Source of the DNA: Mycobacterium scrofulaceum
GTDB taxonomy: Bacteria; Actinomycetota; Actinomycetes; Mycobacteriales; Mycobacteriaceae
Length of the DNA stretch: 64,000 bases
Direction of reading: 5' to 3'
Assembly (NCBI RefSeq): GCF_001667885.1
Contig: NZ_LZJW01000171.1
Span: 62,001 to 126,000, forward strand
Shown here: one piece after another, positions 29,289 through 38,266 of the stretch
Layout: each line of letters begins with the position of its first letter
Numbering within the stretch: the first letter of the stretch is position 1
The notes under the pieces: model-generated
Databases searched by the model: none
Told to the model about the DNA's origin: nothing
What the model saw: the letters and a program-made list of their open reading frames with translations, nothing else
Position numbers and translations under genes: made by a program

Positions 29289-31060
29289 TCCAGCGCCTCC
29301 GACAGCTCCAGCCAGCGGCCCTCCGTCTCGGCGACCTCGTCCTCGAGCGCCCGCAATTCCCGGGTGAGCCGCGTGATGCCGACGTGGTCCGACTGGTCGT
29401 GCTCGGCGAGTTCGCGGTGTTTGTCGGCGATCCGGTCGGCCAGCCGCGCGAGCTGGCGGTCGACCCCGGCCAGCTCCTTCTCGGTGGCCCGGCGCCGCGC
29501 CCCGGACATGCCTTGCGGCTCGGCGGCCGCCGGCCGGGCTTCCGCCGCCCCGCCGGGCTCGCGCGCCGCCAGCCGCAGGTATTCGTCGATGCCGCCGGGC
29601 AGGTGCCGCAACCGGCCGTCGAGGATGGCGTACTGCTGATCGGTGATCCGTTCGAGCAGGTAGCGGTCGTGCGAGACGACGATCAGGGTCCCGGCCCACG
29701 AGTCGAGCAGGTCCTCCATCGCGGTGAGCATGTCGGTGTCGACGTCGTTGGTCGGCTCGTCGAGCAGCAACACGTTCGGCTCGGAGAGCAGGGTGAGCAT
29801 CAGCTGCAGGCGCCGCCGCTGCCCGCCGGAGAGTTCGCCGATGCGGGCCGAGAGCTGGCCGCGTCCGAAGCCGAGCCGCTCCAGCAGCTGGGCCGGCGTC
29901 TGCTCGCGGCCCTCGACTTCGTAGCCGCCGGGCAGCCGGCCCAGCACGTCGGCGATGCGGTCGTCGGTGAGGCCGGCCAGGGCGTCGCCCTGCTGGTCGA
30001 GCACGGCCAGCTGGACGGTCTTGCCGCGCTTGACGCGGCCGGCGTCCGGCGTGATGGTCCCGGCGATCAGTCCCAGCAGCGTCGACTTTCCGGCGCCGTT
30101 AGCGCCGACGATGCCGGTGCGTTCGCCCGGCGCGATCCGCCACTCGACGTCGCGCAGCACCGGGCGGCCGCCAAAGGCCACCGAAACGTCGAGCAGGTCG
30201 ATGACGTCTTTGCCGAGCCGGGCGGTGGCCAGCTTGGCCAACTCGACGGTGTTGCGCAGCGGCGGCACGTCGGCGATCAGCTGGTTGGCCGCCTCGATGC
30301 GGAACTTCGGCTTGGAGGTCCGCGCCGGGGCGCCGCGGCGCAGCCAGGCCAACTCCTTGCGCATCAGGTTCTGCCGCTTGGCCTCCGCGGTGGCGGCCAG
30401 CCGGTCCCGCTCGACGCGTTGCAGCACGTAGGCCGCGTAGCCGCCCTCGAACGGCTCCACGATCCCGTCGTGCACCTCCCACGTCGTGGTGGCGACCTCG
30501 TCGAGAAACCAGCGGTCGTGCGTCACCAGCAGCAGCCCGCCGGTGTTGCGCGCCCAGCGCTGTTTGAGATGGTCGGCCAGCCAGGTGATGCCCTCGATGT
30601 CGAGGTGGTTGGTGGGCTCGTCGAGGGCGATGACGTCCCACTCGCCGACCAGCAGCCGCGCCAGCTGCACCCGCCGGCGCTGGCCTCCGCTGAGCGTGGA
30701 TATCGTTGCGTCCCAAGCGATGTCGGAGACCAGACCGCCGACCACGTCGCGGACCCGCGCGTCACCGGCCCATTGGTGTTCGGCCGCCTCGCCCACCAGC
30801 GTCCAGCCCACGGTGTGCGCCGGGTCCAGGGTGTCGGCCTGGCTGAGCGCGCCGACTCGCAATCCGGTGCGGCGGGTCACGCGGCCCGAGTCGGGCAGCA
30901 GCTGACCGGTGAGCAACCGCAACAGGCTGGACTTCCCGTCGCCGTTGCGTCCGACGATGCCGATGCGCGCCCCGTCGTTCACGCCCAGCGTGACCGAATC
31001 GAATACCAGCTGGGTCGGATATTCGAGGCGGACGGCCTCGGCTCCCAATAGGTGCGCCAC
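29285..31060 (-). CDS. ABC-F family ATPase (duplicated ABC domains, no membrane part)
   Basis: 591 residues from a GTG start. Two nucleotide-binding domains: Walker A GRNGDGKSS (37-45) with LSGGQRRRVQLARLL (~123) and LDEPTNHLD; and GANGAGKST (~317-325) with LSGGQRRRLQL (~405) and LDEPTNDVD. They are joined by the charged linker typical of ABC-F proteins. A C-terminal Glu/Arg-rich coiled coil (last ~65 residues) resembles that of Uup. ABC-F proteins act on ribosomes, some giving resistance to macrolides and similar drugs; despite older transporter annotations there is no membrane segment. M. tuberculosis has this as two genes (Rv1668c/Rv1667c); here it is one. Self-protection against the cluster product is possible but unproven. 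Confidence 0.92.
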   Translation of the reverse strand: MAHLLGAEAVRLEYPTQLVFDSVTLGVNDGARIGIVGRNGDGKSSLLRLLTGQLLPDSGRVTRRTGLRVGALSQADTLDPAHTVGWTLVGEAAEHQWAGDARVRDVVGGLVSDIAWDATISTLSGGQRRRVQLARLLVGEWDVIALDEPTNHLDIEGITWLADHLKQRWARNTGGLLLVTHDRWFLDEVATTTWEVHDGIVEPFEGGYAAYVLQRVERDRLAATAEAKRQNLMRKELAWLRRGAPARTSKPKFRIEAANQLIADVPPLRNTVELAKLATARLGKDVIDLLDVSVAFGGRPVLRDVEWRIAPGERTGIVGANGAGKSTLLGLIAGTITPDAGRVKRGKTVQLAVLDQQGDALAGLTDDRIADVLGRLPGGYEVEGREQTPAQLLERLGFGRGQLSARIGELSGGQRRRLQLMLTLLSEPNVLLLDEPTNDVDTDMLTAMEDLLDSWAGTLIVVSHDRYLLERITDQQYAILDGRLRHLPGGIDEYLRLAAREPGGAAEARPAAAEPQGMSGARRRATEKELAGVDRQLARLADRIADKHRELAEHDQSDHVGITRLTRELRALEDEVAETEGRWLELSEALE

Positions 31061-31079
31061 TGGCCCGACCCTACTGCGG

Positions 31080-31799
31080 CTACTCCAGGGTCAGCAGCGC
31101 CCGGTCGACTTCGCTCTGGGTCTCGGCCGACGCCTTGCTGGCCACCGCGTCCAGGAAGCGGCTGGCGAGGTCGCGCAGCTTCAGGTTGGTTTCCTGGGAC
31201 CGCCAGACCAGGATGTCGAACGCCCGCTCGGGGGAGATGTCGTAGGCGGCCATCAGCACGCCCTTGGCCTGCTCGATGCGGGCGCGGGCGTCCGCCACCG
31301 CCGACAACACGTTGTTGATGTCGGTCTGCAGCGAGTCGGTGACGTCGACGTAGAACCCGGACGTCCCGATCACGGTGCCGTGGTCGTCGAGCATCCGGTC
31401 GCCGGCGACGACGACGCACAGGGTGCGGCCACCGGTGTCGATGATGCGGTGCCGGCTGCTGAACGGCTTGCCCCGCATCACCCGGTCGAGGACGGCGGCC
31501 ACATGCCCGCGGTCTTCGGGATGCTTGTGTTTCAGCAGCAGTTCGGTGCTCGGCTGCACTTCTCCCGGGCGGTAGCCGTGCATGCGCGCGACGGCATCCG
31601 ACCACTCCCAGCGCTCGCCCTCCATGAAGAACCGGAAGCGGCCGACGCGCTGCGGTTCGCCCAGCCCCAACACCAAGTCGACCGCGCTCAGGTCCTCCTC
31701 TTGCACGACGTCGGACATCAGCGCCTCCGCCGGGGTCGCGTCCCGGGTGGGCTCCCCATCGCGCCGCCGGACGGCCTCGTCTTCGAAGTTCACGGTCAT
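31080..31799 (-). CDS. PAS-ANTAR RNA-binding antitermination regulator
   Basis: 239 residues from ATG 31799 (AAGGG ~11 bases upstream); an in-frame ATG at 31871 would add 24 residues. A PAS domain (~45-155; GRFRFFMEGERWEWSDAVAR, GTSGFYVDVTDSL) is followed by an ANTAR domain (~172-230) with RARIEQAKGVLMAAYDIS, AFDILVWRSQETNLKLRDLA. ANTAR proteins bind paired hairpins in nascent RNA and prevent termination; the PAS part senses a ligand or redox state. Its stop is 19 bp before the ABC-F start, so it probably heads an operon with ABC-F and cyp139. Targets unknown. Confidence 0.88.
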   Translation of the reverse strand: MTVNFEDEAVRRRDGEPTRDATPAEALMSDVVQEEDLSAVDLVLGLGEPQRVGRFRFFMEGERWEWSDAVARMHGYRPGEVQPSTELLLKHKHPEDRGHVAAVLDRVMRGKPFSSRHRIIDTGGRTLCVVVAGDRMLDDHGTVIGTSGFYVDVTDSLQTDINNVLSAVADARARIEQAKGVLMAAYDISPERAFDILVWRSQETNLKLRDLASRFLDAVASKASAETQSEVDRALLTLE

Positions 31800-31874
31800 C
31801 TCGCGCTGCCCTTCAGATCCGTAACTATGTCCCTTGCATATCAATGCCCACTTTCCCGCGGGTCCATGCACGGA

Positions 31875-32981
31875 TCAGGCCTTCCGGTACGGCTCGGCGT
31901 CGGCGTGCTTGAATTCCAGGCCCAGCCCGGGCCGGTGCTGATCCGGCCGCAACGCGCCGCCCTCGGGGGGCAGGGCGCCGTCGAAGAGCATGTGCTCGAT
32001 GCGGTGGTGGTCGTGGAAGTACTCGAGGTGCCGCAGGTTCGGGATGGCGGCCGCCACGTGGGCGTGCAGGTTGGGTGCGCAGTGTCCGGACACGTCGACG
32101 TTGTGGGCGGCGGCCACGGCCGCGGCGCGCAGCCAGTCGGTGATGCCGCCGCAGCGGGTGACGTCGATCTGCAGGCAGTCGACCGCCTGGGCGCCGAGCA
32201 TCCGGCCGAAGTAGGCCAGGTCGTAGCCGTACTCGCCGGCGGTGACGTCCGGGGTCACCTGGTCGCGCACTTCGCGCAGCCCGGCGAGGTCGTCGGAGGA
32301 GACCGGTTCTTCGAACCAGGTGACGTCCTGGTCGGCCATCGCGTGGGCCACGCGGATCGCCTGTTTGCGGCGGTAGGCGCCGTTGGCGTCGACGTAGAGC
32401 TCCACGTCGGGCCCGATCACGCTGCGCGACAGGGCGATTCGCTCGAGGTCACGGCGCTCGTCGGACCCCCAGGACTCGCCGATCTTGATCTTCACCCGCG
32501 GGATCTTCCACTCGTCCACCCAGCGTTCCAGTTGGGCGCGGGTCTGCCGCTCGTCGTAGGTGGTGAAGCCGCCGCTGCCGTAGATCGGCACCGCGTCGTG
32601 CGCCATGCCGAGCAGCCGGCAGACGGGCAGGCCGAGCAGCTTGCCCTTGAGGTCCCACAGGGCGGTGTCGATCGCCGAGATCGCGCACGACACCAACCCG
32701 GGCCGCCCGTTGTTGCGCATCGCCCTGACCATCGCCTGCCATGCGCCGGTGATGTCCAGGGCGCTGCGCCCGGTGAGCGTTCCGGCGAGTTTCCCGGTGA
32801 TCAACGCGGCGCAGGCGCCGTCGGCGTACGTGTAGCCGATCCCGCGCCGCCCGCCCGCGGTGACCTCGGCCAGCGCCAGCGTGGTCGACGACCAGGGCAG
32901 CGTGCCATCGGCTTCCGGTGCGTCGGTGGGGATTTCGTAGACCTGGGCGGTCACGTCGTCGACGGGTGCGTCGACGTTCAT
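31875..32981 (-). CDS. Enolase-superfamily dehydratase (mandelate racemase/muconate-lactonising type)
   Basis: 368 residues. Barrel residues expected of the mandelate-racemase subgroup are visible: K164-x-K166 (RVKIKIGES), metal ligands D198 (YVDANGAY), E224 (FEEPVS) and E250 (TAGEYGYD), and an Asp-His pair D273/H300 (VSGHCAPNLH). Such enzymes abstract a proton alpha to a carboxylate, usually dehydrating a sugar acid; the substrate is not readable. The ATG overlaps the SDR stop (ATGA). It is the last gene of the redox/carbohydrate operon, 75 bp before the PAS-ANTAR gene. Confidence 0.88.
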   Translation of the reverse strand: MNVDAPVDDVTAQVYEIPTDAPEADGTLPWSSTTLALAEVTAGGRRGIGYTYADGACAALITGKLAGTLTGRSALDITGAWQAMVRAMRNNGRPGLVSCAISAIDTALWDLKGKLLGLPVCRLLGMAHDAVPIYGSGGFTTYDERQTRAQLERWVDEWKIPRVKIKIGESWGSDERRDLERIALSRSVIGPDVELYVDANGAYRRKQAIRVAHAMADQDVTWFEEPVSSDDLAGLREVRDQVTPDVTAGEYGYDLAYFGRMLGAQAVDCLQIDVTRCGGITDWLRAAAVAAAHNVDVSGHCAPNLHAHVAAAIPNLRHLEYFHDHHRIEHMLFDGALPPEGGALRPDQHRPGLGLEFKHADAEPYRKA

Positions 32982-33994
32982 CGTGCCCGCCGCCGCGCCG
33001 CGAGCCACGCGCCCAGCCCGGCGGCGCCGAGCGCGCCGGTGCCGCTGACCACCGGGTGCTGCGACGCCCACAGTTGCGGGCTCATCGTGTGGGATTTGTC
33101 GTCGAAGCCGCCGTGGGCGCCGTGGTCGCTGCCCGGCTCCTGGTCGAGCGGATGCCACAGGTTGTGGGGGCGTCCCGGGCCGACCCGCTCGTCGGTCTGC
33201 TGCGAGCCGTACCCGGTGCGGCCGAGGTAGCGGTCCAGCAGCGGTGCGACGAACTTCTGCGCCAGCAGGGTCACCATGGTGGAATCGCCGACCCAATATT
33301 GTTTGCGCTCCGGGTGATCCGCCGCGTAGAGGACACCGCGGGCGGCGACCTCGGGCTGGTATATCGGGGGCACCGGCTGGGGATGGCGGGGCAGCCGGGA
33401 CAGCACCCAGGAGAACTGCGGGGTGTTGACCGCGGGCATCTGCACGACGGTCACCCGCACCTTCGAGTGCTCGTGCAGCAGTTCGCAGCGCACCGATTCG
33501 GTGAACCCGTTGATGGCGTGCTTGGCGCCGCAATACGCCGACTGCAGCGGGATGGACCGTTGGCTCAGCGCGGACCCGACCTGGACGATGGTGCCGTGAT
33601 CCCGCGGCCGCATCTTGGCCAGCGCCGCCATGGTGCCGTGCACGTAGCCCAGGTAGGACACGTCGGTGACGCGCTTGAACTCCTCGGCGCTGATCTCGCT
33701 GAACGGCGCGAAGACCGACGTGAAGGCGACGTTCACCCACACGTCGATCGGGCCGAAGGCGGCCTCGGCTTCGTCGGCGGCGGCGACGACGGCCTCGTGG
33801 TCGGCGACGTCGGTGGGGATGGCCAGCGCCTTGCCGCCACCGGATTCGACGTCGCGCGCGGCGCCGTCCAGCCCGGCCGCGCCGCGGGCGAGCAGGGCCA
33901 CGTTCGCCCCGCGCTGTCCGAACATCTGGGCGGTGGCGCGGCCGATGCCGGCGCTGGCTCCGGTGATCACCACCGTTTGTGTGGTCGATGTCAT
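32978..33994 (-). CDS. Short-chain dehydrogenase/reductase
   Basis: 338 residues, starting at ATG 33994 with a clear AAAGGAGA 8-9 bases upstream. Classical SDR core: TGASAGIG (11-18) for NAD(P), catalytic S141, Y154 and K158 (SAYCGAK). The usual NNAG is NVAF. The ~85-residue extension after the core ends in a Gly/Ala-rich hydrophobic stretch (GTGALGAAGLGAWLA) plus RRRAR, possibly a C-terminal membrane anchor. Coupled to the enolase-type gene downstream and 28 bp after the GH15 gene. Substrate unknown; probably the same sugar or polyol pathway. Confidence 0.9.
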   Translation of the reverse strand: MTSTTQTVVITGASAGIGRATAQMFGQRGANVALLARGAAGLDGAARDVESGGGKALAIPTDVADHEAVVAAADEAEAAFGPIDVWVNVAFTSVFAPFSEISAEEFKRVTDVSYLGYVHGTMAALAKMRPRDHGTIVQVGSALSQRSIPLQSAYCGAKHAINGFTESVRCELLHEHSKVRVTVVQMPAVNTPQFSWVLSRLPRHPQPVPPIYQPEVAARGVLYAADHPERKQYWVGDSTMVTLLAQKFVAPLLDRYLGRTGYGSQQTDERVGPGRPHNLWHPLDQEPGSDHGAHGGFDDKSHTMSPQLWASQHPVVSGTGALGAAGLGAWLAARRRAR

Positions 33995-34022
33995 CGCCTG
34001 AATCTCCTTTCGTTCCGGGCGG

Positions 34023-35816
34023 TCAGTCGTGGTGGACGGCGTCGTCGGCGAGGGTGGACGTGCATTCCAGCAGCAGCGCGTGCGCGAAGGCCTGGGGAAG
34101 GTTGCCGCGCAGCTGGCGCTGCCGGACGTCGTATTCCTCGCAGAACAAACCTGGGGGTCCGCAGGCGGCGCGGTTGCGTTCGAACCAGCGCATCGCGCAA
34201 TGGTCATGTCCCAGTTGGTGTTCGGCGAGCGCCATCATGAAACCGCAGAGCAGGAACGCGCCCTCGGCGTCGCCGAGGTCTCGCTCGTCGTGCCGGAAGC
34301 GGTAGACGAATCCGTCGTCGCTGAGCTGCTCGCGCACGGCGTCCAGCGTGGCCCGGGTGCGCGGGTCGTCGACGGGCACGGCACCGCGCACGGGCGGCAG
34401 CAGCAGCGACGCGTCGGTGCCGCGCAGCCGCGGGCTGCGCTGCCAGTAGCCGCCCTGCGGGTGCAGGCTGCCGGCGGCGGTGTCGGCCAGGATCGCGTCG
34501 GCCAGCGACGCGCACGCGGCCACCTCGGGGCCGCCGCCGGCCACCTTGGCGATGGCGCGCAGCCCGGCCACACACGCCAGGCGGGACTGTGTCCAGTGCT
34601 CGTCGTCGATCTCCCAGATGCCCGCATCCGGTTCGCGCCAGCGCTTTTCGATCGCACCGATGGCGGTCTGCGCGGCGCGCCAGCCCTCGGCGTCGAGCCG
34701 GCCGGCGTTGCCCGCCCGGGCCAGCAGTTGCAGCGCCTCCCCGAAGACGTCGAGCTGGAATTGCTGATTGACCCAATTGCCCACCTTGTCGGTGCCCCCG
34801 GGATAGCCGGGCAGGTCAAGGTCTTCCTCACCGGGCACGCTGTCACCGGTCACGGTGTAGGCCGGCCTGAGGTCGGGCCCGTGCTCGAGCAGCCGGGCCC
34901 CGACGAATTCGACCGCGCGGTCCAGCAATTCGTGCGCCCCGACCGTCTCGGCGGCGATGCCGGCGTACACCTGGTCGCGGATCCACGCGTAGCGGTAGTC
35001 GTAATTCTGGTTGGTGTGCGCGCGTTCCGGCAGGCTCATCGTCGCTGCGGCGACCATCCCGCCGCCGCTGCTGGTCAACCCGCGCAGCACGGCGTACGAG
35101 TGGCGTCCGTCGCGGGGGGCGATCGTGCAGCTCAGCTCGGGCATGCTGCGATGCCACGCGGCCTCCGTTGCGTCCCAGGAGATGTCGGGGTCGGGTGGTC
35201 GGTCGGGCAGCGAGCGTTCGGAGAGCTCCAGCACGAAGTCGTGCTGACCGCCCTCGCCGACGGTGATCTCACAGGTGAGCAGCTCGCCGCGGCCGCGGGC
35301 CGCCTTGACGGAACGCACGTCGCAGCCGCCGAGCCAGCGCCACCGCAAGGGGCCCGATTTACCGCTCCACACCCCGTCGTCGACGCTGGGCTCGCCGGGG
35401 CCGTGACGGCCGAACGCGGCGCTCGGCTGCAGCACCACCCGCACGCACGCGGTGCCGCGGCAGCCGATCAGGCGGCGCAGCAGCACCACCCGGTCGGGGT
35501 CGCCGGGGAAGGCAAGGGCCTCGCGGCATTCCACGATGCCGTCGCGGGTGATCCAGCGATTGCGCCAGATCAGGCTGCCCGGCTCGTAATAGCCGCCCCA
35601 CACGTGCCGCACGTCGGTCGGGGTGATCGCGTACATCCCGCCGCCGCCGATGAGGTTGGAAAACACCGCGTCGGAGTGCCAGCGCGGCGCGCACATCCAC
35701 GCGACGTCGCCCTGCGGCCCGATCAGGGCTCCCCGCTCGCCGTCGGCCAGCAGCGCGTACTCGCGTAACACCCGGGGCGAGAACGTCGCATCGACGTCGA
35801 TCGTGCGGTCAGCCAC
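34023..35816 (-). CDS. Glycoside hydrolase family 15 (glucoamylase/trehalase-like)
   Basis: 597 residues from a GTG start; no signal peptide, so cytosolic. An N-terminal beta-sandwich (~1-240) is followed by an (alpha/alpha)6 barrel with the GH15 signature YDYRYAWIRD at 272-281 and GIWEIDDEHWTQSR with E402 as a likely catalytic acid. Bacterial GH15 proteins of this layout hydrolyse alpha-glucans, and mycobacterial relatives include a trehalase. Overlaps the end of the GMC oxidoreductase gene by 8 bp. A glucose-releasing step would feed the oxidoreductases in the same operon (inference). Confidence 0.9.
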   Translation of the reverse strand: MADRTIDVDATFSPRVLREYALLADGERGALIGPQGDVAWMCAPRWHSDAVFSNLIGGGGMYAITPTDVRHVWGGYYEPGSLIWRNRWITRDGIVECREALAFPGDPDRVVLLRRLIGCRGTACVRVVLQPSAAFGRHGPGEPSVDDGVWSGKSGPLRWRWLGGCDVRSVKAARGRGELLTCEITVGEGGQHDFVLELSERSLPDRPPDPDISWDATEAAWHRSMPELSCTIAPRDGRHSYAVLRGLTSSGGGMVAAATMSLPERAHTNQNYDYRYAWIRDQVYAGIAAETVGAHELLDRAVEFVGARLLEHGPDLRPAYTVTGDSVPGEEDLDLPGYPGGTDKVGNWVNQQFQLDVFGEALQLLARAGNAGRLDAEGWRAAQTAIGAIEKRWREPDAGIWEIDDEHWTQSRLACVAGLRAIAKVAGGGPEVAACASLADAILADTAAGSLHPQGGYWQRSPRLRGTDASLLLPPVRGAVPVDDPRTRATLDAVREQLSDDGFVYRFRHDERDLGDAEGAFLLCGFMMALAEHQLGHDHCAMRWFERNRAACGPPGLFCEEYDVRQRQLRGNLPQAFAHALLLECTSTLADDAVHHD

Positions 35817-37515
35817 GGACCCCCGCCTCCGCCGGTCTGGTGTTCGCCGGGGCGTCGGTGCCGATCTTGCCGGCCGCCATCCGTTCGGCGAGCCGCGAGG
35901 CCAGCGCCATGATGGTCAGCGCCGGGTTCGCCGACCCCTGCGTCGGGCACACCGATCCGTCGGCGAGGAACAGGTTCGGCACGCCCCACACCCGGTGATC
36001 GGAGTCCACCACCGAGTTGTCCGGGCGGGTGCCCATCCGGGCGCCGCCGATGAGGTGGGCGAACCGCTGGATGGTGAGCACGTCCTGGGCGCCGGCCGCG
36101 TGCAGGATGTCGCCGATCACCTTGGTGGAGTAGGCCATGTTGGCCTTGTCGTTGTCGCACAGCGTGTAGTCGAATCGGGCCACGGGCAGGCCGTACGGGT
36201 CCGTCTCTTCGTCGAGCGTGACCCGGTTTTCCGCCAGCGGCAACAGCTCGTTGAGCACGCCGATGGTGGCCCAGTGGTTGTAGTCGCGCATGTATTCGCG
36301 CAACGCCCGGCCCCAATGCCCTTCGGCCAGTACGTGTTCGGCCCATCCGATGGGCAGCGGCGACACGGTCTGGATGGCGAAGCCGCGGGCGAATCCGCGC
36401 GACGGGTCCGTCTCGTAGAACTGCTCCGAGGACACCTCGGGGGGCGGGGCCTTGTACATCCGGACCTCTTCGGGCCACCGGCCGGCCGATTGCGTGGCGC
36501 CCTGGACCATCACGTAGCGGCCGACCTGGTCGTCGTTGTTGCCCAGCCCGTTCGGGAAGCGTTCGTTCGCCGAGTTCAGCAGCAGGCGTGGCGTTTCGAT
36601 GGAGTACCCGGCTATCGCGACGGCCTTTGCCCGTTGCAGCCGTTCGGTGCCGCCGACCTCGTCGTAGTAGACCACCCCTCGGGCCGCGCCGGTCTCGTCG
36701 AGTTCGACGCGGGCGGCCATGCAGTTGGCGCGGATCTCCACCGCGTGGGCCAGCGCATCGGGCAGGTGGGTGACGAACGGGCTGGCCTTGGCCGCGACCT
36801 TGCAGCCCTGCAGGCAGTAGCCGCGGTAGATGCAGTGTGGGCGGTTGCCGAACGTGCCGTTGACGATGCCGACGGGCCCGACTCGCATCTCGATGCCGAG
36901 CTGCATCGCCCCCCGCCAGAGTTTGGCCGCCGCGCCCGAAATCGGGTGTGGCGAAAAGGAATAACGGTGGGGATAACCCCACGGCCAGTTCTGGCCGGCC
37001 ACCGGCAACTCGAGCTCGATGCGCTCGTAGTGGCGGCGGATGTCCTCGTACCGGATCGGCCAGTCCGCCCCGACCCCGTCGAGCGTATAGGTGTGGAAGT
37101 CGCTGGGATGAAACCGCGGGGTGTAGCCGGCGTAATGGACCATCGAGCCGCCGACCCCGCGCCCGGAGTTGTTCTTGCCCAACTCGATTGGGTCTTCACC
37201 GCCGATGATGCGCTTCTGGGTCCAGTACAGGGAGTGGGAGCCCGCCTCGTCGGAGACCCAGTCCTCGTCCGGGTGCCAGAACGGGCCCGCCTCCAGGATC
37301 ACCACCCGCCAGCCGGCACGCGCCAGCCGTTGTGCCAGAACCGATCCGCCGGCGCCCGCCCCGACGACCACCAGGTCGACCTCGTCGTCGTCGCGATAGC
37401 GCTGCATGGTCTTTTCGCCGGGCAGGTCGCGCGAATGCACGTCGAGCAGGAACCGCGATTCGTTGTCCTTCGGCCCGATGGCCCCCCTCAGCAGCCCGCG
37501 GAGTCGGTCGCCCAT
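35809..37515 (-). CDS. GMC-family FAD oxidoreductase
   Basis: 568 residues from ATG 37515. FAD-binding VVVGAGAGGSVLAQRLA at ~50-66, and the GMC C-terminal block LFLADGSVCPTQGSANPALT with RMGTRPDNSVVDSDHRVW. A Cys-rich stretch HCIYRGYCLQGC (C-x5-C-x2-C) is seen in gluconate/sorbitol-dehydrogenase-like members. There is no Tat signal. The 1-base TGATG overlap with the upstream small-subunit gene points to a two-subunit polyol/aldose dehydrogenase like gluconate 2-dehydrogenase, but without an obvious cytochrome subunit. Confidence 0.92.
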   Translation of the reverse strand: MGDRLRGLLRGAIGPKDNESRFLLDVHSRDLPGEKTMQRYRDDDEVDLVVVGAGAGGSVLAQRLARAGWRVVILEAGPFWHPDEDWVSDEAGSHSLYWTQKRIIGGEDPIELGKNNSGRGVGGSMVHYAGYTPRFHPSDFHTYTLDGVGADWPIRYEDIRRHYERIELELPVAGQNWPWGYPHRYSFSPHPISGAAAKLWRGAMQLGIEMRVGPVGIVNGTFGNRPHCIYRGYCLQGCKVAAKASPFVTHLPDALAHAVEIRANCMAARVELDETGAARGVVYYDEVGGTERLQRAKAVAIAGYSIETPRLLLNSANERFPNGLGNNDDQVGRYVMVQGATQSAGRWPEEVRMYKAPPPEVSSEQFYETDPSRGFARGFAIQTVSPLPIGWAEHVLAEGHWGRALREYMRDYNHWATIGVLNELLPLAENRVTLDEETDPYGLPVARFDYTLCDNDKANMAYSTKVIGDILHAAGAQDVLTIQRFAHLIGGARMGTRPDNSVVDSDHRVWGVPNLFLADGSVCPTQGSANPALTIMALASRLAERMAAGKIGTDAPANTRPAEAGVRG

Positions 37516-38261
37516 CACAGCTCGCCCCGCTCGACCACGCGGACCGGGTCCTCGTCGGTGGCGCCCCGGGTCTCGAACGGTTCGCGGGCGGCCGCGGGGC
37601 CGGTCGCGCCGCCCAGGCGCATGAACCCGCGGGGATAGGCCGGCCCGCCGAACCCGATCTCGTTCCACGCCCACGGATGAGAGTAGAAGCCGGACAACGC
37701 CATTCGCATGCAGACCGACCAGGCGCGTTTGACGTTCAGGCGTTCCCAGTCGCCGCCCTGCAGCGCGCCCTGCGAGAATTGGTCGATGATCGCTTCGCGG
37801 GTGTCGGCGTCGGCGTCGGCGAACGACGCCTTGCCGTGCCGGCTGGACGCGGTCTCGTCGAGCCCGCGCAACACCAGCCGCCAGGTGTCACGGTCGTCGG
37901 GCATGTCGGCGTACTGGTAGCCGTCGAGGCGCCCGTCGGCGAGCTTGGAGTCCACCGACTCGGGCACCGGCACGCGCGGCTCGCGGTCCTGCGCCAGCAC
38001 CGTGTCACAGAACGCGCGCAGGCACGGCTCCTCCTCGGCGGTGAAGAACCGTAGCGGGCCGGGCGGTTCCAGCCGGGCCAGCACCACCTTCTTGGTGGCG
38101 TCGTCCCACGTGTCGGTCGTTTCCAGCACGTCGAAATCCGGGTAACGGCCGATCATTTGGGGTGTGACGCCGCGGCGTTGCTTGGGCAGCCACGACGGGT
38201 GGGGCGGCTTGCGATCCGCGCGCAGGTTCGGCAGGTGATCCGGGCGAGAGGTGTCGGCCAT
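37515..38261 (-). CDS. Gluconate 2-dehydrogenase subunit 3-like protein
   Basis: 248 residues, ATG 38261. The region FFTAEEEPCLRAFCDTVLAQD, followed by a helical domain ending GFYSHPWAWNEIGFGGPAYP, fits the small gamma subunit family that accompanies GMC-type gluconate/sorbitol dehydrogenases. No Tat leader is visible, unlike many homologues. Its stop overlaps the start of the GMC gene, which supports a stoichiometric complex. Family call is by motif and context; moderate certainty. Confidence 0.78.
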   Translation of the reverse strand: MADTSRPDHLPNLRADRKPPHPSWLPKQRRGVTPQMIGRYPDFDVLETTDTWDDATKKVVLARLEPPGPLRFFTAEEEPCLRAFCDTVLAQDREPRVPVPESVDSKLADGRLDGYQYADMPDDRDTWRLVLRGLDETASSRHGKASFADADADTREAIIDQFSQGALQGGDWERLNVKRAWSVCMRMALSGFYSHPWAWNEIGFGGPAYPRGFMRLGGATGPAAAREPFETRGATDEDPVRVVERGEL

Positions 38262-38266
38262 CGCGG

